A stretch of 64,000 bases of DNA from Lamellibrachia satsuma (taxonomy: Eukaryota; Annelida; Polychaeta; Sabellida; Siboglinidae). The notes beneath the pieces were generated by a model. It saw only the letters and a program-made list of their open reading frames with translations, was not told where the DNA came from and searched no databases. The stretch covers positions 9,251,016 through 9,315,015 of the forward strand of contig BSQZ01000021.1 of assembly GCA_033239005.1 (NCBI GenBank), written 5' to 3'. The position numbers and the translations under genes are program-made. This document shows positions 1 through 10,463 of this stretch, piece by piece. Numbering within the stretch: position 1 is the stretch's first letter; each line of letters starts with the position of its first letter.

Positions 1-976
1 TTATTGATTTCCTAGCCTAAACATTACCTTATCCTGTAAGATCGCGAATGCCAATTTTGTCAAACAAATACATTTTATTATCATAACGTTTTAACCATTT
101 AACCATATTACTTTGTAGTTTTGCTACTGTGACATCCACTGGCAAATTATGTGTGGTCATTTTGCGCCGTTTCGGCATCTCTCTTTGTGCGCAAGTACTG
201 ATTACCTGACCTAAACCTTCACCCGCCCTGTAATGTACGGAGCCGTTTCGAAGGTGGTGAGAATCTTGGGTCAGGGAATCAACCCTCACAATCAAAAGGA
301 GATGCAACATAACTCGACATGATCAGGATTAATGTCAGTGGATATCGCAACAACAAACTCCCAATTGTATTTGGCTAAAGCGTTACAATTGCGTTTTGTT
401 GACAAACCGACACTCGTGGCTTTGCATGGTGGGGGAAAGTTTTTGCCAGGAAATCAATACCGGCATACACAGAAAGATGTTGAATGGCTCAACGTGACCA
501 GCAGTAACGGGTTACAATTTTATCTGAATACATATTTGTTGAAAAAAGGCTTGGTCAGGAAATCAGTAACTTCCCCACAAAGAGTTGCAGCATGGCTCAC
601 TATTACCAGCAATAACGTCAATGTGTGTAAAGAAAAAAAACTTAATTATGTTAAAGGGTTACACTTTTATTTTAATGTTTTTTTTTTTTACAAAATATGC
701 ACTTACAAGTTGACATGGTGGGGGGGTAAAGAAGTGGCACTGCTCTGTTAATTGTTAAGTTAAGTAAAATTATGTGAATTAACATTAATAAAATATAGAT
801 AAGTACAGTAATTAAATATGCTAAAATAGTTATCATAATTAGAGTTCAATAGTGTTAATATTATGTAGAAATAAGACTATGTAAATACATATAACTGAAA
901 TCATGTACATGAAGTTATAATTGAAGTTATAATTAATAAATAAATATATAAATAGGTTAATACGTGTAAGATAAGA
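1..976. other. Region without a recognised gene
   Basis: No gene recognised. Two short open frames (29-310 minus, 332-751 plus) have no family motif. The motif TCAGGAAATC or a close variant recurs near 271, 446 and 555 with similar neighbouring text, which suggests an old, badly decayed duplication of 110-170 bp. A run of T lies near 678-690. The stretch 740-976 is very AT-rich and may be the 3' flank or 3' UTR of the minus-strand LINE that begins at 977. Confidence 0.4.
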
Positions 977-1263
977 TTAATAAATTAGTACAGGAACTAC
1001 CATGTTGGACTTGAATGAGAGTCTATAAAAATGAGTATGTAGGCGAGCCTTGAAATTAGAGAGAGTAACCGACATTTTAATGTCATTAGGCAGAGTATTC
1101 CACAAAATCGCCGCGGCGACCGTAAACGAGCTGTCCCCAGCTTTGACCTGAGTCGGCCGAACAGTTAACATGTTATTGCTGGCCGAGCGCAGGGTTCTTG
1201 CTGTTAAGTCTGGGCGGCGGGCGCACAACATCAGGCATGCATTTTAGCGCATCTTCGTGCACA

Positions 1264-1452
1264 ACGTTATAGGGGTAAGACCTCAGTTGACCTTCCTGTT
1301 TATTGTTTCACACGAATGTAGGGCGTATTAAATTGCGATATGTGAATTTAAAGAATTCATATGATGTGACATAGGTGCAATTGAGCAGGCATAGTCACAG
1401 GTTTGTTTGTAGAAGCTATTGGCTGTGAAATGGTGCATTTTTTTGAGAGTTT
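1264..1452. repeat. Dispersed repeat, copy 1 (partner at 60341-60535)
   Basis: About 190 bp here matches 60341-60535 in the same orientation with only scattered differences. Shared stretches include TTTATTGTTTCA, GAATGTAGGGCGTATTAAAT, AATTGAGCAGGCATA and CTATTGGCTGTGAAATGGTG. It lies inside the gap that splits the C-terminal part of the LINE, so it is probably an insertion. The 5' end of the partner (CCGTCTAGTGGTAAGACC) resembles a tRNA A-box region, so a SINE is possible; no clear B box was seen. Confidence 0.7.
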
Positions 1453-3225
1453 AAAAAGCGGAGGGATTTATGGGAATTTTTCTGCTATGGGCCACGTGGG
1501 CGCATGAATACAAGGCTATTTTTTGTCAAAATTGATGGGCATCGCACGTCGGGGCGTTTTAAAAGAGCTGGAGGTATGTGATTTTGATAAAACTTGGTCA
1601 GCATGTCAAAGAGATGATGGCAGTTGCTGTGAAAAAGTTTCAGAATTTTTAGTGGTCACGTTTTCTTATAATCTAACAAAACGTTAACATGGCCGCCAAT
1701 GCAATTTTCAACTGTGGTCTGACTCCTATATGTAAACACTAACAGCTTAAGTCGGTCCAGCGTGCTACAGACAGCCAGTGAAGAACACACAACAGAGGCA
1801 TGGCGCTATCACTGCATGAGCTGCATAGGATCAATTTAGCGGCCGAATTGTGCATTCTCTGAAGTCGAGCGATGTTGTTAACAGTAGTGACGCATAGAAG
1901 CGAATTGCAGTAGTCAAGCCGCGATGTAATAATGACATTGACGACACGCTCCTTTGTCGTTGTTGGGAGATAACGGCTCATCTGATTAATATGGCGGAGG
2001 TGGAACGCGCACACTGACGATGTTTGACACTTGTTTCTTAAAATCGAGGTGCCTATCTATGGTGACACCAAGGTAACGAACCTTTCATGAAGCAGTAATT
2101 GTAGTCGGACAATTGCCTACTTCAGCACCATATGCATAACTGCATTCTCGAGTGAGGCGTTTGTAATATAGGTGATGACAGGCACGACACTTTCCATGTC
2201 GTCATTTAGTCGCTTATTGGGAAGAGATTCAAGCGTGCACATCTTATCCGTAGTGCCAACAATAGTTGTGTGATTTCGGCCGTAGTAGTCGGCTCGAACA
2301 CTTGAATGGAGTCAGTAAAACAAGGCGTCTCGTCCGCTGTTGGATCTACGGCAGTGTGACAGTGAAAGTTACTCAGTAGTTTATTGATCTTGTCTTGGAA
2401 GAAACGCGAGAATATATCGCAGCCTTCCTTCGTTGAGCAGAATGCAGGAAGCTGCATTTGGTGGACATCGTGTGATCTCAGAATGCGAAACATGTTTTTG
2501 TTACTAGCGTTCTGTAATTGTCCGCGATAGTATTTGGTTTTCTCAGCAGATATTATTGTAGTGCGGTCGTCGTGGGCGGTGACGTATAATTGGCGGTGTA
2601 TTTCAAGTTTCGTTCTTCTAATCATATTCTCCCATTTGCGCTTCTTCTCTCTTGCATCATCGATTTCAGCGTCGTACCACGGATGTGGCGAGTTGTTCTT
2701 GACGCGAACGTAGCGCCAAGGAGCGTGTTTGTCTAAACAGTCCGAGAGACAGGTGTTGTAGGATTCTAATTCCTCTGTTTGTTTACTGTCAGCCTGAGCA
2801 CATACGTCAGCACAATCAACTTTAATGTCATCACTGAACGCTGCAGTATCCATGTTGCGGAAGTTGCGTTTGGCAATCACCGATGTTTCGATTGACGGTT
2901 TCAACGCATTCAATGTCAGTTCTATGTGGTAGTAGTCCGATATCGAGTCTGGATAAACGATAACAGAAAATACCAAGTTATCTCTGTTATGTCGTGACTT
3001 ATCAACAGTCCCAACAGATTGAATGATTCGACGAGATTACGAAGCGGCTCTGATTTCTTCTCATCATCAAAATGAACGTTGAAGTCACCAACAATGATCG
3101 TTGGTAAAACGGAGACAGATGATTCCGTAAATAAGCATTCAAGTTCAGCAAGGAAGTCAGATGAAAGATTACATACATATTGAATGTCGTAGAATGAGCC
3201 CAGGACAACTGCAGAAGGAGAAATT

Positions 3226-3775
3226 CATTTAACAAGATTGTCATCCCAAACAACAAGTTCCAGATGGCAAGTGGACAAGGAAGCCATTGGCTTATTGAGA
3301 GTCCAACAATTTTCTCACCTATGTGTAGCCCGCCCTTATCTGTCAATCCTATTGTTAAACATATTCACACTACTAGCATTAACACAATCATTTGGCAGTT
3401 TGTTCCATTCATTTATCACCCTTCCTCATGTCCAACCCACACTGCTCCTTAACTAATGCTGCTTTGTGTCCTCTGGTTCTACTGCCTTCTTTAAGTTTGA
3501 AGAACATATTCCTATCAACATCCTCATAACCATTCACTATTTTAAACACTTCTATTTGGTCTCCTCTTAGTCTCCTGGTCTCTAGTGTTGTCAAACCACA
3601 TTGTAATAAGCGACTTTCGTAACTAAGGTCCCTCAATTCTGGAATAATTTTAGTTGCTTTTCGTTGTATTCTTTCTAGCTTTTCCTTTTTACTATATGGC
3701 CTCCATGCTTGAATACAATATTCCAAATATGGTCTAACTAGTGCTTTGTACAGGGGTACAACTAGCTGTTTCTCA
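3226..3775 (-). mobile_element. Nested 3' fragment of a second non-LTR LINE
   Basis: On the minus strand this encodes the C-terminal RT part of a different LINE: PLYKALVRPYLEYCIQAW, LERIQRKATKIIPELRDLSY, CGLTTLETRRLRGDQIEVFK, then a 3' UTR. It ends at CATTTAACAAGATTG on the plus strand, that is CAATCTTGTTAAAT on the minus. The same 3' end recurs in copies at 19438-20240, 21589-21990 and 48690-49260. Endonuclease codons of the CR1/L2-like host element resume on both sides, so this is a younger insertion into an older LINE. The in-frame open read-through at the 3775 junction is fortuitous. Confidence 0.8.
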
Positions 3776-4185
3776 ATCATAGCTTCGTCACCCGTTTTCC
3801 ACAACCACGTCTCCGTTATTGCTAAAACGTTCCATTTGTGTTCAACGACGTATTCGTTGATCTGAAAAGCTTTATTACACACAAAACGAGCATTTAGTAA
3901 TACCACACCGTCGACTGGCGCATCATGTGGCGTAGAAGGGGAGATTCTTAAAGATGCCAGGTTCGCACTGTTGACGCTGTGTTGCCAACATACGAATACA
4001 GAGCTAGGTCGATGTCCTGTTATTCGACGAACTGGTCGTTGTTTGCTACGACCAGCCCTGCACCCGCGCGTGAATGTAAAAATTCCCATGGCTTTGACGC
4101 CAGGTTTGGCCATCATTGCGATGACCCCGATGACCCCGATGACACGCAGTTCGTGACCCGTGAAAGCCAGCATGTTTACAAACAC

Positions 4186-4712
4186 AAGTCAAGCATCAAC
4201 TTTGATTTAGCAACGAGAAAGTAATAGGCGTGTTCCTACCACAGTTAGTCATGCAGCAAATAGTCACATTGCGCAACGTCGTCAAGAATGTCGGTCATTC
4301 TACAGACCTTTTTATCAGACACGCAACGACGACGTGAACCTGTTTGGCCACCTGCGTCAACGTTTGGCAGGCGTGTCTGATGCACTGCGTCACGGCTGAA
4401 CAGTTACTAAGACAACAGCGTAAAAACACTAAAATCGCACAAAATAAGTAATATCCATGTAATGTCAATCCATCAGCGGAACATCCAACAGTTCACGTGC
4501 AGCATAGAACTAAAAAAAAACTACAGCACATACAAGAATAACTGTCGACACATTACGTAGACACGAGACGATATGTCCGATGGCAGCACAAATCGCACAA
4601 CCTCTTCTTTTATGCCACAAATAAGAAGTCATACGTCGACATTCCCTGCTGTTAGCGAGATATGTTAGTGCTTTCATTTTAGATCAGTACGTGCGATAGT
4701 ACCATCTATTGC
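4186..4712. other. Region without a recognised gene
   Basis: No gene seen. The first part may be the 5' UTR of the minus-strand LINE. The 19-mer GATATGTTAGTGCTTTCAT at 4658-4676 recurs at 63566-63584, where it directly flanks a perfect 14-bp inverted repeat; this is probably a shared transposon fragment. Confidence 0.35.
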
Positions 4713-4875
4713 GGATGCACCAGTGGAGGGTAGATGGGGTAGAGGAAGATCGAGGGTGAGATGCGAGGACTGCGTGAAGAGAGACATAGCGGGAATGGGA
4801 GGGAGTGGAGAGCGAGGGCGAGGGACAGGGGAATGGAGATGGTTGGTGCAGGCGGCGGTGAAACGGGATCAATGA
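4713..4875 (+). mobile_element. LINE ORF2 C-terminal end (fragment)
   Basis: An open frame ends at a TGA at 4873-4875 and has the characteristic tail of RTE/craniate-type LINE ORF2 proteins: GRGRSRVRCEDCVKRDI, then GEWRWLVQAAVKRDQ. Known families end in a GRPxxRWxDxVxxDL...DRxxWRxLV pattern, which this follows. Nothing of the RT domain remains upstream. The 41-bp tandem array starts 29 bp after the stop codon, where such a LINE would have its short 3' tail. Confidence 0.6.
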
Positions 4876-4904
4876 CGAAGAAAGGGAAACAAAAATCGGC
4901 GATC

Positions 4905-7317
4905 GGTATCGGTGTCACCCCGGACTACAGGGGTAACTAGGTATCGGTGTCAGTGTCACCCCGGACTACAGGGGTAACTAGGTATCGGTGTCAGTGTCAC
5001 CCCTGACTACAGGGGTAACTAGGTATCGGTGCCAGTGTCACCCCGGACTACAGGGGTAACTAGGTATCGGTGTCAGTGTCACCACGGACAACAGGGGTAA
5101 CTAGGTATCGGTGTCAGTGTCACCCCAGACTACATGGGTAACTAGGTATCGGTGTCAGTGTCACCCCGGACTACAGGGGTAACTAGGTATCGGTGTCAGT
5201 GTCACCCCGGACTTCAGGGGTAACTAGGTATTGGTGACAGTCTCACCCCGGACTACAGGGGTAAAGAGGTATCGGTGCCAGTGTCACCCCGGACTACAGG
5301 GGTAACTAGGTATCGGTGTCAGTGTCACCCCGGACTACAGGGGTAACTAGGTATCGGTGTCAGTGTCACCCCGGACTACAGGGGTAACTAGGTATCGGTG
5401 CCAGTGTCACCCCGGACTACAGGGGTAACTAGGTATCGGTGCCAGTGTCACCCCAGACTACAGGGGTAAATAGGTATCGGTGCCAGTGTCACCCCGGACT
5501 ACAGGGGTAAATAGGTATCGGTGCCAGTGTCACCCCGGACTACAGGGGTAAATAGGTATCGGTTCCAGCCTCACCCCGGACTACAGGGGTAAAGAGGTAT
5601 CGGTGCCAGCCTCACACCGGACTACAGGGGTAAAGAGGTATCGGTGCCAGCCTCACACCAGACTACAGGGGTAAAGAGGTATCGGTGACAGTCTCATCCC
5701 GGACTACAGGGGTAAAGAGGTATCGGTGACAGTCTCATCCCGGACTACAGGGGTAAAGAGGTATCGGTTCCAGCCTCACCCCGGACTACAGCAATAAAGA
5801 GGTATCGGTGACAGTCTCACCCCGGACTACAGGGGTAAAGAGGTATCGGTGCCAGCCTCACACCGGACTACAGGGGTAAAGAGGTATCGGTGCCAGCCTC
5901 ACACCAGACTACAGGGGTAAAGAGGTATCAGTGTCAGTCTCACCCCGGAATGCAGGGGTAAAGAGGCATTGGTGACAGTCGCACCCCGGACTACAGGGGT
6001 AAAGAGGTATCGGTGCCTGCCTCATCCCACACTACAGGGGTAAAGAGGTATCAGTGCCAGCCTCATCCCGGACTACAGGGGTAAAGAGGCATCAGTGCCA
6101 GTCTCACCCCGGACTACATGGGTAAAGAGGTATCGGTGCCAGCCTCACACCGGACTACAGGGGTAAAGAGGTATCGGTGTCAGTCTCACCCCGGACTACA
6201 GGGGTAAAGAGGTATCAGTGTCAGTCTCACCCCGGACTACAGGGGTAAAGAGATATCGGTGCCAGTCTCACCCCGGACTACAGGGGTAAAGAGGTATCGG
6301 TGCCAGCCTCACCCCGGACTACAGTTGTAAAGAGGTATCGGTGCCAGCCTCACACCAGACTATAGGGGTAAAGAGGTATCGGTGCCAGCCTCACCCCGGA
6401 CTACAGGGGTAAAGAGGTATCAGTGCCAGCCTCACACCAGACTACAGGGGTAAAGAGGTATCGGTGTCAGTCTCACCCCGGACTACAGGGGTAAAGAGGT
6501 ATCGGTGCCAGCCTCACACCAGACTACAGGGGTAAAGAGGTATCAGTGTCAGTCTCACCCCGGACTACAGGGGTAAAGAGGTATCGGTGCCAGTCTCACC
6601 CCGGAATGCAGGGGTAAAGAGGTATCGGTGTCAGTCTCACCCCGGACTACAGGGGTAGAGGTATCAGTGTCAGTCTCACCCTGGACTACAGGGGTAAAGA
6701 GGTATCGGTGCCAGCCTCACACCAGACTATAGGGGTAAAGAGGTATCGGTGCCAGCCTCACCCCGGACTACAGGGGTAAAGAGGTATCAGTGCCAGCCTC
6801 ACACCAGACTACAGGGGTAAAGAGGTATCGGTGTCAGTCTCACCACGGACTACAGGGGTAAAGAGGTATCGGTGCCAGCCTCACACCAGACTACAGGGGT
6901 AAAGAGGTATCAGTGTCAGTCTCACCCCAGACTACAGGGGTAAAGAGGTATCGGTGCCAGTCTCACCCCGGAATGCAGGGGTAAAGAGGTATCGGTGCCA
7001 GCCTCACACCAGACTATAGGGGTAAAGAGGTATCGGTGCCAGCCTCACCCCGGACTACAGGGGTAAAGAGGTATCGGTGCCAGCCTCACCCCGGACTACA
7101 GGGGTAAAGAGGTATCGGTGCCAGCCTCACCCCGGACTACAGGGGTAAAGAGGTATCGGTGCCAGCCTCACCCCGGACTACAGGGGTAAAGAGGTATCGG
7201 TGCCAGCCTCACCCCAGACTACAGGGGTAAAGAGGTATCGGTGCCAGCCTCACCCCGGACTACAGGGGTAAAGAGGTATCGGTGCCAGCCTCACCCCGGA
7301 CTACAGGGGTAAAGAGG
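4905..7317. repeat. 41-bp minisatellite, about 59 copies
   Basis: The unit begins GGTATCGGTGCCAG, continues TCACCCCGGACTAC and ends AGGGGTAA plus a variable CTA, ATA or AGA. The variants are zoned. Units ending TAACTA with GTGTCAC fill 4905 to about 5450. TAAATA units follow to about 5555. TAAAGA units, mostly with CCTCAC, fill the rest. This zoning is what local unequal exchange produces. The first unit is a shortened copy. The array follows a LINE ORF2 end directly. Confidence 0.97.
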
Positions 7318-8297
7318 AGAACAACAACAACTTGTTGACAAATTAGTTATGATGTTCTTCGGCCTTGGTTTTTGGCTGTCGGTCAGCACTGACCTTTCTA
7401 TGGAAAAAAACACTGATATAACATTACCACTTGTACAAGTCTATCATTCAGAAATATTAACTAGGGATATTAAAATATTATAAGATATTAGAATTTGTCC
7501 CCCAACATTAGCACCGATTGGTCAAATTCTGCTTCTCTGACTTGTGCACTCTTTATGAAATTTTATACTACACTAAATTTATGGTATTGTGTTCAATAGT
7601 TTATTTACTTTAATATATTTAATTAATCAGACATATAGTTCAAATTTAACACTGTGTCTTACTAACTATGTATTTCTCAATAACTAAATCCAGTGACAAC
7701 TATCTTTAAACCTTGGCAACCAAATCGTTAACAACGTCTTCCCATACCACGTATACGCATTGTGCGCGCAAACAGGTATGGACAGCCAATAAAAGAACAT
7801 TTGATAAAGGTAGGGTATGTATTATTGTTCCTGAAACAAAATCTATGTTCCCCAGGTTTGGTTTTGGTTGCATTTTGGTTGGTTGCATTTTGGTTGCATT
7901 CTGCAAGTCCAGGAAACCCTACCAGTAATTTAAGACACACATTTGCTTCTTAACCGAAATGTCTGGATGTTGTCGAAATATGCTGGTTTCTGCTGGACTA
8001 AACTGTGCATTGAGCAGTAGCGAGGACTCGATGCCGTGCTATATAAGAACGTACCGTTGTTTGACGAGTATCACGACAGTAAACACAGTTCACTCAGTAA
8101 ACTTGTACAAGTAAAGCATAACATACCATAACCACCTTTAGTGTCGTGCCGTGAATGCATGCTTGCATGCAAGAACGCACACACTTACGCGGCCACACTC
8201 GGAAGAACTAAGTTCCCAGAATGCACTTCCCGAAGAAGGCAAAAGATGATTGTCAAAATGTAGAGAAGTGATTAAACGTTTTAGTTGTGTTAGGAAG
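7318..8297. other. AT-rich region without a gene; holds a SINE tail
   Basis: No gene recognised. The short overlapping frames at 7706-7953 come from a small TTTGGTTGCATT tandem (about 7860-7900). The SINE tail at 7991-8049 is listed separately. Confidence 0.4.
7991..8049 (+). mobile_element. SINE 3' end, copy 1
   Basis: The text GCTGGACTAAAC, then a GAGGACTC block and TGCTATATAAGAA matches the ends of the SINE copies at 20990-21096, 47246-47600 and 52263-53004. Only the tail is recognisable here. Confidence 0.6.
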
Positions 8298-8471
8298 ACA
8301 TTTTGTTCTCCCGACTTGATGAACATTTGTTCTCCCGACTTGATGAATATTTTGTTCTTCCGACTTGATGAACATTTTGTTCTAGCGACTTGATGAACAT
8401 TTTGTTCTCCCGTGTTGATGAACATTTTGTTTTCCAGACTTAATGAACATTTTGTTCTCCCGACTTAATGA
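8298..8471. repeat. 25-bp minisatellite, 7 copies
   Basis: The unit reads ACATTTTGTTCTCCC followed by GACTTGATGA, with point variants (TTCC, TAGC, GTGT, CAGACTTAAT) and one copy 1 bp short. The open frame on the minus strand over it is low-complexity shadow. Confidence 0.95.
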
Positions 8472-8925
8472 AAAATTTCACCTATAGAGACAGCACACAT
8501 CGGTTGACTGAACGAGACATACTAAGCTAAATAAAACCATGGCATCATAAGTGATTATGAATAAATGGATCTTTGTCCAAGGCGATGCAATGACACAATC
8601 ATTCATGTTAGCAAGCATAACCGTTTCTGTTTGTACAAAGAGCTAGACACGGGTGCAAATAATAATTCTGCACATAGATTGCAGAACTGTGTGAACTGCG
8701 AGTGCCTATTAAGGTCAATGTTCTACAACAGTCTACAATTGACCAAAATCGTGTCTTTAGTCTCCCACAGCGTGACTTTTAAAGTTTAAATAAATTTCAA
8801 CCTGGATTACCCACACCAAGAGCTCTCCGGACACATATAGTTTGCCCGTCTCATTAATAGCAATACTGGTTAAAACAATTAAAACAAGTCAAAAATTGCA
8901 ACAATAGCATGTCCCTTTGAACAGC
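8472..8925. other. Region without a recognised gene
   Basis: No gene or clear repeat seen. The 74-codon open frame at 8565-8789 has no recognisable motif. Confidence 0.3.
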
Positions 8926-9317
8926 GCAGATGAGGTATGCATCGAGGGTGTACAGTTAGGTATGTATCGGGGGTGTACAGATGAGGTATGTATCGGGGGT
9001 GTGCAGATGAGGTATGTATCGGGGGTGTACAGTTGAGGTATGTCTCAGGGGTGTACAGTTGGAGTATGTGTCGGGGGTTTACAGATGAGGTATGTATCGG
9101 GGGTGTACAGTTGAGGTGTATATCGGGGGTGTACAGTTGGGGTATGTATCGGGGATGTACAGTTGAGGTATGTATCGGGGGTGTACAGTTGAGGTATGTA
9201 TCGGGGGTGTATAGTTGGGGTATGTATCGGGGATGTACAGTTGAGGTATGTATCGGGGGTGTACAGTTGAGGTATGTATCGGGGGTGTACAGTTGGGGTA
9301 TGTATCGGGGGTGTATA
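8926..9317. repeat. 26-bp minisatellite, about 15 copies
   Basis: The unit is GAGGTATGTATCGGGGG plus TGTACAGTT with scattered variants (GTCTCAGG, GTGTCGGG). The length is not a multiple of three and the unit lacks stops, so both strands translate into long Tyr/Thr/Pro-rich or Tyr/Arg/Gly-rich open frames. These are artefacts. Confidence 0.95.
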
Positions 9318-9821
9318 ATATACAAATCCTGTCTAAAAAGTTAAAACAAAACGTTTCGGCAATACCTAAATTCAAGATAGTTCCTGGTCTGGGAATTTGG
9401 GGCGTGTCCAGCGTCACTGAATGTTCAGCGTCACTGAGTGTCCAGCGTCACTGAATGTTCAGCGTCACTGAGTGTCCAGCGTCACTCAGTGTTCAGCGTC
9501 ACTGGGTGTCCAGCGTCACTGAGTGTTCAGCGTCACATTATTCGGTTTACACAGATTATCTCCCGAACGAGTTGAGTTGATTAAATATTAATTTTAAGCA
9601 AAATACCTTAACAAATTTAAATTAAGAAAATTGTGTGAAGTAACATCTGTAAAAAGACCGCTAAATGTTTGGATTTCTGCACAAAATGTTTTCTACTTTA
9701 TGAAGAAGGAAAATGATACAGCCTAATTAAAGATATCTTGCGTATCCAGCGTCACCAATGTCAGTCATTTGTTTAGCTCTTATTTTGCAAAGTTCCAATC
9801 GCGAGAAAAAAACGGCAGATG
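9318..9821. repeat. 17-bp minisatellite (9406-9536) and flanks
   Basis: Between 9406 and 9536 a 17-bp unit repeats nearly eight times. It alternates GTCCAGCGTCACTGA and GTTCAGCGTCACTGA, so the working unit is a 34-bp dimer. A lone TCCAGCGTCAC recurs near 9745, about 200 bp away, and may be a remnant of the ancestral sequence. The rest is AT-rich and without a gene. Confidence 0.9.
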
Positions 9822-9992
9822 CAACGGAGAAAGACTAGTTATCAACGGAGAACGACTAGTTATCAACGGAGAAAGACTAGTTATCAACGGGGAAAGACTA
9901 GTTATCAACGGTGAAAGACTAGTTATCAACGGTGAAAGACTAGTTATCAACGGTGAAAGACTAGTTATCAACAGTGAAAGACTAGTTATCAA
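9822..9992. repeat. 21-bp minisatellite, 8 copies
   Basis: The unit is AACGGAGAAAGACTAGTTATC with G/T variants in AACGGNGAAAG. Since 21 is a multiple of three, the plus strand reads as repeated GERLVIN and the minus strand as SPLITSL. The enclosing 93-codon frame (9769-10050) has no other support as a gene. Confidence 0.95.
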
Positions 9993-10463
9993 AGTTACTG
10001 ATTATGTGTCGTATACAATTCACAACACTGATATGAAAGAACTGCAGTAGTTAAAATAAGGCCTGTCCAAAAGAAGTAATGCGGACAATAAGACCACGGT
10101 AACAACGACACAGTTAAATGTCACGTTGTACCTTTTGTTTCTTATTTATTGACATGTATACGAGATAATTCAATTAGATGTTCCTATGTCTGTGTCATTA
10201 AAAATGTTCAAACTGTGCGTAGTATTGTAAATTATTGTCGGTGCGCTGGACACATAATAACAAACATGTAACTCTTATAAACTGTAATTAATATTACAGT
10301 TTGATACTTATGGAAAATGTACCTCATTGCATATGCAATAAGAAAAGACAACTTATGTTTTTTTAATAATACATTAATTTTTTTACCTGCTACAACGCCA
10401 TTTGTACACTTTTTTGGACATTGGCCCATTGGACGTTACTAAACGGCTGTAGTTTTTAACGCA
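9993..10463. other. AT-rich region without a gene
   Basis: No gene, RNA or repeat recognised between the two arrays. Confidence 0.3.

Larger units (their letters stand above)
977..4185 (-). mobile_element. CR1/L2-like LINE, decayed and internally deleted
   Basis: This is a non-LTR retrotransposon read from high to low coordinates. Near 3780-3900 the minus strand encodes the start of an AP-endonuclease domain (LLNARFVCNK, then LAITETWL). Near 3070-3110 a frameshifted VGDFNVHFDDE-like endonuclease motif follows. At 2206-2976 comes the 256-codon endonuclease end and linker (HPWYDAEIDDAREKKRKWE, TTTAEITQLL). At 1739-2014 the C-terminal RT region appears (SRLDYCNSLL, LCVLHWLSV), and at 977-1231 the typical C-terminal end (TARTLRSASNN, LWNTLPNDIK). 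The RT catalytic core with its YADD box is missing between about 2206 and 2014, so the copy is dead. Another LINE fragment is nested in the endonuclease (3226-3775), and about 480 bp of foreign sequence interrupts the C-terminal part near 1260-1740. The family call rests on remembered motif resemblance; CR1, L2 and related clades are not separable by eye. Confidence 0.8.

Noticed and set aside
9769..10050. Repeat proteins GERLVIN (here) and MFMECIE (37773-38165)
   Set aside because: Unit lengths of 21 bp make periodic peptides inevitable; no unique domain or splice support surrounds them.
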